A DNA stretch of 14,693 nt from CAZFAT01 sp964517075. GTDB lineage: Bacteria > Acidobacteriota > Vicinamibacteria > Vicinamibacterales > SCN-69-37. Made by a program: the position numbers and the translations under genes. The stretch covers positions 1 through 14,693 of the forward strand of contig CAZFAT010000005.1 in assembly GCA_964517075.1 (NCBI GenBank), in the 5' to 3' direction. This document shows, one piece after another, positions 1 through 6,620 of the stretch. The stretch's first letter is position 1; each line of letters begins with the position of its first letter. Below the pieces are notes generated by a model, which was not told the DNA's origin, did not search any database, and worked only from the letters and a program-made list of their open reading frames with translations.

Positions 1-1214
1 CCGCTCGGGAGATCGAGATCGATGTCGGGCCACTCGCCGCGCTCCTCCGACAGGAACCGTTCGAAGAGCAGGTTCATGCCGACCGGATCCACGGCGGTGA
101 TGCCCAGGGCATAACAGACGGCGCTGTTGGCCGCCGACCCACGCCCCTGAACGAGAATGCCCGCCTCGCGGCAGAAGCGGACGATGTCCCAGACGATCAG
201 GAAGTAGCCGGCAAGATCGAGCCGCTCGATGAGCTGCAGCTCGCGACTGATCTGCGCGCGGGCCCGGTCGTGATACGGCCGATACCGCTCCCGGGCCCCC
301 GCGTCGGTCAGGCGATGGAGGAAGGACGCCGGCGTCTCCCCGGCCGGCAGCGGATAGGTGGGAAAGTGATACCCGAGGTTTGCCAGCGTGAAGTCGAGGC
401 GTTCCGCCAGCGCCTCGGTGCCCGCAATGGCCTCCGGCAGATCGGAGAAGAGCCGCGCCATCACGTCCGGCGACTTCAGGTAGCGCTCGGCATTGGCCGA
501 CAGCCGGCGGCCCGCGGCCTCCAGGGACGTCTTGTGCCGGAGGCAGGTCAGCACGTCGTACACCGGACGGGCCTCCGGCGTGGCGAAGCGCACGCCGTTC
601 GACGCCATGACGGGCAACCGGTACGCCGTCGCCAGATCGCGCAATGGCTGGAGATCCGCTGGGTCTTCACGCCGCAGATGGCGCTGCAGCTCGATCCAGA
701 TCTGACCGGACCCGAACAGTTCCACAAGCCGCGACGTCATGCCGCTGACGTCCTCGCGGCCGGCCCTCATCGCGTCGCGACCGATGAGCGCGATGAGGCC
801 ACCGGTCCGGCCGGCGAGATCGGCCATCGTCACGCGTCCTTCTCCCTTGGGTACACCGGCCTTGGCGGCCGTGAGGAGACGGCAGAGATTGCGATAGCCC
901 TCGGTCGACGCCACCAGCACGGGAAGCGGCCAGCCCGGTTGACCGGGCGCGGCGGGACGAGACGCGCGCCCCGCGCCCGTGCCTGCACCGGCGGCCGGAG
1001 GCACGGGCGCCATCGTCAGCTCCGCGCCGACAATGGCCTTGAGTCCGGCGGCGCGAGCGGCGCGATAGAACTGCGGCGCCCCGTAGACGCCGTCGCGATC
1101 GAGCAGCGCCAGGGCGGGATAGCCGAGCGACGCGGCCCGTTCGATCAGCGTCGCCGGCAGCGATGCGCCATCCAGAAAGGAAAATGCGGACGCGGTGTGA
1201 AGCTCGATGTACAC
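1..1214 (-). CDS. dnaE2: DnaE2 error-prone DNA polymerase III alpha-like subunit, N-terminal part (runs off left edge)
   Basis: Polymerase of the ImuA/ImuB/DnaE2 translesion mutasome; it extends past lesions during SOS mutagenesis. About 404 codons are inside the window, of roughly 1,000-1,100 expected for the family. The N-terminus (VYIELHTASAFSFLDGAS) opens a PHP domain. Further on are the DnaE signatures GILVQGRGSAANSAVCYALG and, at the window edge, PDIDLDLPS. The latter carries the catalytic aspartates at about residues 397 and 399 (codons 24-26 and 18-20), close to the E. coli alpha-subunit numbering. PDIDLDLPS rather than PDxDxDF fits DnaE2. The GTG start at 1214 is chosen because only four codons separate it from the in-frame stop of imuB, and homologues begin at this YIELH segment. 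It is the last gene of the imuA-imuB-dnaE2 operon and should share its damage-inducible promoter. The C-terminal half cannot be assessed. Confidence 0.93.
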   Translation of the reverse strand, partial: MYIELHTASAFSFLDGASLPATLIERAASLGYPALALLDRDGVYGAPQFYRAARAAGLKAIVGAELTMAPVPPAAGAGTGAGRASRPAAPGQPGWPLPVLVASTEGYRNLCRLLTAAKAGVPKGEGRVTMADLAGRTGGLIALIGRDAMRAGREDVSGMTSRLVELFGSGQIWIELQRHLRREDPADLQPLRDLATAYRLPVMASNGVRFATPEARPVYDVLTCLRHKTSLEAAGRRLSANAERYLKSPDVMARLFSDLPEAIAGTEALAERLDFTLANLGYHFPTYPLPAGETPASFLHRLTDAGARERYRPYHDRARAQISRELQLIERLDLAGYFLIVWDIVRFCREAGILVQGRGSAANSAVCYALGITAVDPVGMNLLFERFLSEERGEWPDIDLDLPS

Positions 1215-1226
1215 ACACGCCTCACA

Positions 1227-2600
1227 TCAATCGAGCAGGCCTTCGATGACCCACACGCCGGTGGTGCGATCGCGCGCGAGCCGATAGACCACGCCATCGG
1301 TCAGTTCGAGATCCCACTCGTCGCGATCCCACGCCGTCCGATCGCTGGTCCACCAGCGTCCGGAGGTGCGCCACGGACCCGCACGATGGACGACGTCCCC
1401 GCCCTGGAGATCGCGTGCCGCGGGCACGACTCGCGCTGGCGCGCCCTGCGACACCGTGACGCGCGCCGCGATAGGCAGCCGGAAACGCCGGAGCGCGAGG
1501 ACCGGCCCCTGCGGCCTCGGGCGGACTGGCGCCATTCGCGCGCCGCCGGCATCACCACGCGGCCAGGGCGCCATCGCCACGGCCCGCGCGTCCTCGGTGT
1601 CGAGCAGGATCGGGTGACCCACGCGCGTCTCCCCCATGAGCGCGCCCAGCCGGGCCACGAGCGTGGCCATCTCTTCGGGCGACGCGCCGGCGCGATCGAG
1701 CAGGGAACGCTGCAGGATGCGCCGCGGCGCCGGCTCGACCGCCAGTTCAATGACGTCAATGGCCGCCGGCGGCGGGTGCGCCTCGAGGTCGAGCAGCACG
1801 AGCGTCCGCAGCACCGCGGCATCGTCCAGCGGCGTGGGCAGATGGAGGACGCGCGTGTGCCATTCACGCGTGACCAGCCCGAACGTGGTGGTCACCGTGA
1901 CCGCGCCACGATCCGCGCGCGCCAGCGCCGCGCACAACGCGGCGGCCGGCCGGGCCAGCACGAACGCCAGCGGCTTGAGGCCGTCGATCGGCCACTCGAG
2001 TTCGACCCGCTCGACGAACGGCCGGGCTTCGGCGGCCGGTCCCAGCGGGCGCGCATCCTCGCCACAGGCCGCCTGATGGAGGCGCACGCCACCTGGGCCA
2101 AGGCGCGCGTGCACATCGGCCCGATCGAGCCGCGCCACATCCCCAATCGTCGCGAGGCCCCACGCTGTGAGGATGGCGCATCGATCGGCATACAGCCGCG
2201 TCAGCAGACGCCGGTGATCGCGCGACTGGCGAACGGTCCCCGGTCTCGCGTCCCGGCCATCCAGATCGGCCAGGGTCTCCAGCCAGCGAAGTGGAAGGGC
2301 GGCCAGTGACTCGCCCGTCCCATCGGACAACGCCACGGTGACGCCGTGACAGGCCTGCGCCAGGATCCAGGCGGCCGTCATGCTCGGCGCGATGGCCACA
2401 TGCACGGTCAGTCCTTCGGCCGCCGCCATCCTCGTGACTTCCCGAGCCATCACATCGGGAGGGCCGATCGCGCGCCCCAACCCGCGGGCATCGAACACCA
2501 CCCCCCGGTCGGTCACCGGATCGACGCGTGGCGAACACGCCCGCGCCACGCGCTCGAGCGGGCCCGGCGCATCGCTCACGACACAGCAATAAATGGACAC
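1227..2600 (-). CDS. imuB: ImuB, Y-family polymerase-like mutasome scaffold
   Basis: Catalytically inactive Y-family (DinB/UmuC-like) protein. In known systems it bridges DnaE2 and ImuA and binds the beta sliding clamp. With the GTG at 2600 it has 457 residues. The segment from IYCCVV through ACSPRV to VVFDARGLGRAIGPP (residues 3-48) matches the Y-family palm as seen in ImuB. A helix-hairpin-helix-like region (TIGDVARLDRADVHARLGPG) follows at 151-170. Residues 297-301 (QRSLL) sit where ImuB usually has its QLGLF-type clamp-binding motif. The C-terminus (GPWRTSGRWW 408-417, then WDRDEWDLEL and VIEGLLD) is the characteristic ImuB tail. No polymerase carboxylate triad is visible. The roughly 80-90 N-terminal residues found in many ImuB proteins are absent. 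The frame extends to 2783, but that part lies within imuA and looks non-coding. A GTG at 2579 is an alternative start overlapping the imuA stop. imuA overlaps by 25 nt. Confidence 0.9.
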   Translation of the reverse strand: MSIYCCVVSDAPGPLERVARACSPRVDPVTDRGVVFDARGLGRAIGPPDVMAREVTRMAAAEGLTVHVAIAPSMTAAWILAQACHGVTVALSDGTGESLAALPLRWLETLADLDGRDARPGTVRQSRDHRRLLTRLYADRCAILTAWGLATIGDVARLDRADVHARLGPGGVRLHQAACGEDARPLGPAAEARPFVERVELEWPIDGLKPLAFVLARPAAALCAALARADRGAVTVTTTFGLVTREWHTRVLHLPTPLDDAAVLRTLVLLDLEAHPPPAAIDVIELAVEPAPRRILQRSLLDRAGASPEEMATLVARLGALMGETRVGHPILLDTEDARAVAMAPWPRGDAGGARMAPVRPRPQGPVLALRRFRLPIAARVTVSQGAPARVVPAARDLQGGDVVHRAGPWRTSGRWWTSDRTAWDRDEWDLELTDGVVYRLARDRTTGVWVIEGLLD

Positions 2601-3325
2601 TGGGAGTTGTGCGTTCCGCTGTTGGCCGTTCGAATGTCGACGTTGCTCTTCCGGAGTTCCGGTTGAAACCCGAGGAACTGCTGCGATTGCGGGCTCGTGC
2701 CCCGCCAGATCGTCCTGCCCTCGAGCACCACCGAGATCCCGCGCGCGCTGCGCCCGATCGGCGCGGGACCGATCAGCAGACACGCCGTAGGACGGCCTTC
2801 ATTGGCGCGCGCGATCCGCATCCAGGTGGCGGCCGGCAACTGGTGCAGGCAACGGATCGGTACGTCCGCCAGATCGAGCGCCACGACGGCAAATCCCCCG
2901 GCGCGGACAATCAGATCGAACGCCCGCACGGCCTGCTGCACGAGGGGCTCGAGCCTGGCCGATCGGGTGATTTCGACCGTGACCGCCGGGCCCCGCACCC
3001 AGAGCAATCGCTCCAACCTCAGTCCGGCCCGGGCCGCCGAGGGCGGGTCGAAGCGGTCCACCGCGTCCACCAGCGCGACCGGCCCTCGCTCGGCGGCGGC
3101 AGCCAGCGTGTCGATCAGCAGGCTCGTCCGGCCCGTCGATCGGCCCCCCGCCACCTCGGAGAGTTCCCCGCCCCGCCATCCGCCCCCCAGCGCCGCATCC
3201 AGGAGGGGATCGCCGGTGGAACAGACCGGCACCATCGAATCAGGTCCCCAGCGGCTCTGGAGGGTGCCGTCGAGTTTTCTGGCCTGGAGGAGCGACTCCA
3301 GTCGGGCGAGGGTGGCAGATCGCAT
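2576..3325 (-). CDS. imuA: ImuA, RecA-like mutasome ATPase-fold protein
   Basis: RecA/SulA-related protein that works with ImuB and DnaE2 in damage-induced translesion synthesis. 249 residues. An N-terminal helix (MRSATLARLESLLQARKLDG) precedes a RecA-core-like segment. That segment carries TGDPLLDAALGGGWRGGELSEVAG (37-60), which corresponds to the RecA motif ending in a glycine-rich P-loop, and the P-loop itself, GGRSTGRTSL (60-69). The invariant Walker A Lys is Arg66. A Walker B-like strand FAVVALDLADV lies at 145-155. The length is typical of ImuA rather than RecA. The ATG at 3325 is the first in-frame start and lies 31 nt downstream of a good -10 element. No clear Shine-Dalgarno is seen. 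The position directly before imuB and dnaE2 settles the identification. ATPase activity cannot be assumed with the Lys-to-Arg change. Confidence 0.88.
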   Translation of the reverse strand: MRSATLARLESLLQARKLDGTLQSRWGPDSMVPVCSTGDPLLDAALGGGWRGGELSEVAGGRSTGRTSLLIDTLAAAAERGPVALVDAVDRFDPPSAARAGLRLERLLWVRGPAVTVEITRSARLEPLVQQAVRAFDLIVRAGGFAVVALDLADVPIRCLHQLPAATWMRIARANEGRPTACLLIGPAPIGRSARGISVVLEGRTIWRGTSPQSQQFLGFQPELRKSNVDIRTANSGTHNSQCPFIAVS

Positions 3326-3350
3326 GTTCGTTGAACTTTCGCCAAGCGAA
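3326..3350 (-). promoter_or_regulatory. Candidate operator(s) at the imuA transcription start
   Basis: Two adjacent dyads lie between the -10 element and the imuA ATG. On the plus strand they are GTTC-GTT-GAAC (3326-3336) and TTCGC-CAA-GCGAA (3338-3350). The first can also be read as a direct repeat, GTTC-N7-TTTC (3326-3340), one base from the GTTC-N7-GTTC LexA box of alphaproteobacteria. imuA-imuB-dnaE2 cassettes are typically LexA-controlled, so a LexA site is the leading guess. LexA boxes vary by phylum and this one is not a known consensus. Confidence 0.4.
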
Positions 3351-3355
3351 GACAG

Positions 3356-3384
3356 AGTATAGGCACGCCATTCATGGCGATCAA
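3356..3384 (-). promoter_or_regulatory. Probable sigma70-type promoter of imuA-imuB-dnaE2
   Basis: Read on the minus strand, a -35 element TTGATC (3384-3379, 4 of 6 consensus bases) is followed by a 17-bp spacer and a -10 element TATACT (3361-3356, 5 of 6). A start site near 3349 would give a leader of about 25 nt before the imuA ATG. This is the best promoter match noticed in the window, which suits a strong, tightly repressed SOS-type operon. Confidence 0.6.
3366..3379. promoter_or_regulatory. Perfect 14-bp inverted repeat in the imuA promoter spacer
   Basis: CGCCAT-TC-ATGGCG, two perfect 6-bp arms with a 2-bp centre, occupies nearly all of the spacer between the -35 and -10 elements of the imuA promoter. 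That is a classic repressor-binding position. The identity of the binding protein is unknown. It could equally act on the divergent MFS gene. Confidence 0.4.
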
Positions 3385-3454
3385 GAGGCGAACGTCACCG
3401 GGAGGTTCGGTCCGGAGGTGGGGCTCCCCAGCCGCGCGCGCGCGCGAAGACCGG

Positions 3455-3460
3455 TAAGAT
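3455..3460 (+). promoter_or_regulatory. Weak -10-like element before the MFS gene
   Basis: TAAGAT (4 of 6 consensus bases) ends 9 nt before the GTG start. No -35 is recognisable: the usual position falls in a run of seven CG dinucleotides (3433-3446). If real, the transcript would begin within a few bases of the start codon. Confidence 0.25.
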
Positions 3461-3469
3461 TCCTGTTCC

Positions 3470-4744
3470 GTGTCCACTTCGCCATCCGCCGACCCTCTCG
3501 CCGATCCGGAGGGACCGCGACGGTGGAGCGCGCGAGTGGCCGGCGCCCTCACCCATCGCGATTTCCGGTTGCTGTGGTTCGCGGCGCTCGGTTCGACCAT
3601 CGGCACGTGGATGCAGAAGTACGCGCAGGGGTTGCTCGTCTACGACCTCACGCAATCCACGTTCTATCTGGGCCTCGACGATTTCCTGAGCCAGCTGCCG
3701 GTGCTGCTGTTCATGCTGATCGGCGGCGTGATTGCCGATCGGCACGATCGGCGGCGTCTGCTCACCGGATCGCAGTACGTCCAGGCCTTCGCGGCCTTCG
3801 CGCTGGCGCTGCTCGTCTGGACCGGCTCCGTCCAGGTCTGGCTCATCTTCGCGCTGTCCTTCATCGCGGGCTGCGGGCAGGCCTTCGGCGGGCCCGCCTA
3901 TCAGTCGCTGATCCCGGCGCTCGTCCCCCGGCGCGATCTGCCGAACGCCATCGCCCTGAACTCCACGCAGTTCAATCTCTCGCGGGTACTCGGCCCTGGC
4001 GCCGGCGCGGCCATTCTCTCGACCATTGGCTACGCCGCCTGCTTCGCGCTGAACGGCTTGTCTTTCTTCATCGTCGTTCTGGCGCTGATGGCGCTGAAGG
4101 TGCCGCCGCGGGCGCCCATGACCGATCGCCGCGCGATGGGCGTCGAGCTGAAAGGCGGCCTGCACTACGTGCGGGACAACCGCCTCATGCGGACGCTCGT
4201 CGGCCTGGTGCTCGTCAGCACGTTCCTGTCGATGCCGATTCTTACGATGCTGCCGGCCTTCGCGGCCGACGTGCTGACGGGGGCGGGCTCGGCCGGGGCG
4301 CGACTGTCGATGCTCATGGCGTCGCAGGGGCTCGGGGCCATCGTCGGCGCGCTGATCATCGGGACCGTGGGCAACCGCCACATGGGACAGATGCTCCTGC
4401 TGGTGCAGATCGCGCTCGGCGTGCTGATTGCCGCGTTCGCCGTGTCCACGTCCCTGCCGCTGAGCCTGGTCCTGCTGTTTCTCGGCGGCATGTGCTTCAT
4501 GGCCCTCTTCTCGATCAGCTTTTCGCTCGTGCAGTTGACGGTGCCCGAGGGCCTGCGCGGCCGGGTCGTCAGCATCTACATGGTGGCGCTGCGGGGGGGC
4601 GGACCGCTCGGCGCGCTGGTCGCGGGCGCGCTCGCGGACCGATTCTCCGCGGCGGGCGTGATGGCCGTGAATGGCGCCGTTCTGACGCTCTTCACGCTCC
4701 TCGTCCTGCTGTTCCGCCGCGCGCGAAGCCTGACGACGATCTGA
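3470..4744 (+). CDS. MFS transporter, MFS_3/EntS-like exporter
   Basis: Inner-membrane major facilitator protein of 424 residues, about the normal family length, with roughly 12 hydrophobic segments (near 32-52, 70-90, 105-121, 124-143, 168-188, 190-209, 240-262, 283-302, 306-326, 328-352, 375-393 and 396-416). The cytoplasmic motif A between TM2 and TM3 is GGVIADRHDRRRLL (85-98). The signature RGRVVSIYMVALRGGGPLG (363-381) and the N-terminal LTHRDFRLLWFAALGSTIGTWMQ pattern are typical of the MFS_3/EntS-like exporter group. Substrate is unknown; members export siderophores, drugs or other small molecules. The start is GTG at 3470, the first plausible start before the basic amphipathic leader; no Shine-Dalgarno is seen. 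It is divergent from the imu operon and followed 59 nt later by glgC, which appears to have its own promoter. Confidence 0.88.
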   Translation: MSTSPSADPLADPEGPRRWSARVAGALTHRDFRLLWFAALGSTIGTWMQKYAQGLLVYDLTQSTFYLGLDDFLSQLPVLLFMLIGGVIADRHDRRRLLTGSQYVQAFAAFALALLVWTGSVQVWLIFALSFIAGCGQAFGGPAYQSLIPALVPRRDLPNAIALNSTQFNLSRVLGPGAGAAILSTIGYAACFALNGLSFFIVVLALMALKVPPRAPMTDRRAMGVELKGGLHYVRDNRLMRTLVGLVLVSTFLSMPILTMLPAFAADVLTGAGSAGARLSMLMASQGLGAIVGALIIGTVGNRHMGQMLLLVQIALGVLIAAFAVSTSLPLSLVLLFLGGMCFMALFSISFSLVQLTVPEGLRGRVVSIYMVALRGGGPLGALVAGALADRFSAAGVMAVNGAVLTLFTLLVLLFRRARSLTTI

Positions 4745-4788
4745 GACACCACGACGTCGGGCTCCATCAGCGACGCAGGACCGGTGGG

Positions 4789-4794
4789 TACAAT
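4789..4794 (+). promoter_or_regulatory. -10 element of glgC, probably giving a leaderless transcript
   Basis: TACAAT (5 of 6 consensus bases) ends 9 nt before the glgC ATG. A start site about 7 nt downstream would leave a leader of only 2-3 nt. No Shine-Dalgarno and no convincing -35 are seen. Confidence 0.45.
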
Positions 4795-4803
4795 GGCCTG
4801 CGT

Positions 4804-6057
4804 ATGAATGACGTGCTGACCATTATCCTCGGCGGCGGACGCGGAACCCGCCTCTTCCCGCTCACGCATCATCGCTCGAAGCCCGCCGTGCCCATTGGGG
4901 GTAAATGGCGGCTGATCGACGTCCCCATCAGCAACTGCCTCCACGCCGGCCTCGAGCGCATCTATGTGCTCACGCAGTTCAACTCCGCGTCACTCAACCG
5001 GCACATTGCGCAGACCTATCGCATGGACCTGTTCTCGGGCGGCTTCGTCGAGGTGCTGGCCGCCGAGCAGACGCCAGAAGGCGAACAGTGGTTCCAGGGC
5101 ACCGCCGACGCCGTCCGCCAGGCCATGCGGCACCTGCGCACCGTGGATGCCGAGTACTACATGATCCTCGCCGGCGACCACATCTATCGCATGGACCTCG
5201 CCGAACTGGTGGAGGCACACATCGAGCGGGACGCGGACATCACCATCGCGGCCCAGCCCGTCGCGGCCGAGGAGGCGCCGCAGATGGGAATCCTCAGCTT
5301 CGACGCCAATGGGCAGATCGTCGCGTTGGAAGAGCGGCCCGACGCTGCACGGCTGGCCGGGATGCGCTCGAGCGCGCCCACCCGCGCGGGCGGGGGGTTG
5401 CTGAGTCCCGACAAGCCGTTCCTCGCCTCGATGGGGATCTACGTGTTTTCCCGTGAAGTGCTGCACGACGTGCTGGAACGCGACCGCGCGGTCGACTTCG
5501 GCCGCGGGATCATTCCCAACGCGATTCAGACCCACCGCGTGCACGCCTACCTCTACCGAGGCTACTGGGCCGACGTCGGCACGGTGCGATCGTTCTACGA
5601 CGTGAATCTGATGCTGACGCAGCGGGGCGCGCCGTTCAATTTCTTCCACCCGCGGCGGCCCATCTACACGCACGCCCGGTTCCTGCCCGTCGCCAGAATG
5701 CACGACGCCAAGCTCGACCACGCCCTGGTCGCCGAAGGCGCGTATCTCGACACCTGTGAGGTCCAGAGCAGCGTCGTGGGCCTGCGCGCCACGATCCATC
5801 ATGGCGCCCGGGTGACGCGGTCGGTGCTGCTCGGGGCGGACTACTACGAGGACCGGCCGGGCGACCTGCCGCTCGGCATCGGGCCCGACGTGGTGCTCGA
5901 CCGCGTGATCGTGGACAAGAATGCGCGCATCGGCGCGGGCGCGCGCCTCACGAACGAGCGGAATATCCAGGATGTGGACGGCGACGGCTACTACATCCGG
6001 AGCGGCATCATCGTCGTGCCGAAGAACGGAGTCGTCACGCCCGGCACCGTCGTCTGA
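4804..6057 (+). CDS. glgC: Glucose-1-phosphate adenylyltransferase (ADP-glucose pyrophosphorylase)
   Basis: Makes ADP-glucose from ATP and glucose 1-phosphate, the committed and allosterically controlled step of bacterial glycogen synthesis. 417 residues. The N-terminal nucleotidyltransferase signature GGGRGTRLFPLTHHRSKPAV (10-29) and the catalytic-Asp motif GDHIYRMD (124-131) are present, followed by the substrate loop PFLASMGIYVF (205-215). The C-terminal left-handed beta-helix region ends SGIIVVPKNGVVTPGTVV. The insert before ASMGIYVF and the tail VDKNARIG...GYYIRSGIIVV resemble cyanobacterial/plant enzymes more than E. coli GlgC. Lys372 and Lys407 match the two lysines tied to 3-phosphoglycerate activation there. 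Oddity: the glucose-1-phosphate-binding Lys of the usual EKP motif is Arg178 (ERP). The ATG at 4804 is chosen because it begins the conserved Rossmann strand; upstream sequence in this frame lies over the MFS gene and is spurious. Confidence 0.95.
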   Translation: MNDVLTIILGGGRGTRLFPLTHHRSKPAVPIGGKWRLIDVPISNCLHAGLERIYVLTQFNSASLNRHIAQTYRMDLFSGGFVEVLAAEQTPEGEQWFQGTADAVRQAMRHLRTVDAEYYMILAGDHIYRMDLAELVEAHIERDADITIAAQPVAAEEAPQMGILSFDANGQIVALEERPDAARLAGMRSSAPTRAGGGLLSPDKPFLASMGIYVFSREVLHDVLERDRAVDFGRGIIPNAIQTHRVHAYLYRGYWADVGTVRSFYDVNLMLTQRGAPFNFFHPRRPIYTHARFLPVARMHDAKLDHALVAEGAYLDTCEVQSSVVGLRATIHHGARVTRSVLLGADYYEDRPGDLPLGIGPDVVLDRVIVDKNARIGAGARLTNERNIQDVDGDGYYIRSGIIVVPKNGVVTPGTVV

Positions 6058-6071
6058 CGGCTAGCCGCCTG

Positions 6072-6584
6072 TCACTCGTCGTCGCCGAGCGCGCGCAGCA
6101 TCCGCGGCGTCGCGAGCCAGACCAGCGTGCCCTGCCGCGCGGGAGGCCAAGTCGCCACATCAATGCGGCCTATGCCACCCTTCTTGAATGGCAGTGGCAG
6201 CCGCGCGCCAACGAGCCACGCCGCCAGTTCGCCAAGCCCCGGCTCGTGGCCGACCAGCGCCAGCCCCGCCCGCTTGCCGTAGGGCCCCAGCGCCTCGGCC
6301 ACGCGCGCGGCGGGGACGCCGGGGGCCAGCGCCGGCAGCGGGATCAGTTCCGGATGAGGCGACAGGCCGCGGACGAGGATCTCCGCGGTTTCCATGGCGC
6401 GCACGGCCGGACTGCTCAGCACGACGGCAATCTGCACTTTCAGGGCCGCGAACCCCTGGACCGCCCGCCGCATGCGAGCCGCGCCCGCGTGGGTCAGCGG
6501 ACGCTTGGCGTCATCGGGCCACTTGTCGTCGCGTTCCATCGCAATCGCATGGCGCACCAGATACAGGGTCTGCGTCGGCGGCAT
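6072..6584 (-). CDS. sixA: SixA-type phosphohistidine phosphatase (histidine phosphatase superfamily)
   Basis: Small cytoplasmic RHG-family phosphatase; SixA dephosphorylates phosphohistidine on proteins such as HPt domains. 170 residues from the ATG at 6584. Motifs are LVRHAIA (9-15, catalytic His12), PLTHAGAARM (29-38), SSPAVRAMETAEIL with Arg62 (57-70) and VGHEPGL with His113 (111-117). The short length and the SixA-style spacing set it apart from larger phosphoglycerate mutases. A GTG four codons upstream (6596) is possible, but the ATG has GGAAG about 5 nt before it. It lies 36 nt downstream of the CHAD gene on the same strand, so the two are probably cotranscribed. It converges on glgC with a 14-nt gap. 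Its substrate here is unknown; proximity to polyphosphate genes makes a role with a small phosphorylated ligand possible. Confidence 0.87.
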   Translation of the reverse strand: MPPTQTLYLVRHAIAMERDDKWPDDAKRPLTHAGAARMRRAVQGFAALKVQIAVVLSSPAVRAMETAEILVRGLSPHPELIPLPALAPGVPAARVAEALGPYGKRAGLALVGHEPGLGELAAWLVGARLPLPFKKGGIGRIDVATWPPARQGTLVWLATPRMLRALGDDE

Positions 6585-6620
6585 CGTGACTTCCACTCCG
6601 TTCCGATGGGCAGCTGACGT

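Noticed and set aside
1227..1229. imuB TGA as a selenocysteine codon
   Set aside because: No SECIS-like context, the imuB C-terminus is complete at VIEGLLD, and the dnaE2 start follows at once.
270..2309. 679-codon plus-strand open frame
   Set aside because: It lies antisense to dnaE2 and imuB, is Arg/Gly/Gln-rich and matches no family. It is a typical high-GC shadow frame.
3320..3400. E. coli-type LexA box (CTGT-N8-ACAG)
   Set aside because: A CTGT occurs on the minus strand near the imuA start site, but no correctly spaced ACAG follows.
3433..3446. Run of seven CG dinucleotides as a Z-DNA or regulatory element
   Set aside because: Expected by chance in such GC-rich DNA; no supporting context.
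3331..4803. Upstream extension of the glgC frame (a 908-codon open frame in total)
   Set aside because: The extension overlaps the MFS gene in another frame and gives Arg/Ala-rich nonsense. glgC begins at 4804 with the conserved nucleotidyltransferase strand and its own -10 element.
6058..6071. GGCTAGCC palindrome as a glgC/sixA terminator
   Set aside because: Only an 8-bp self-complementary stretch with no loop or T-run; too weak to call.
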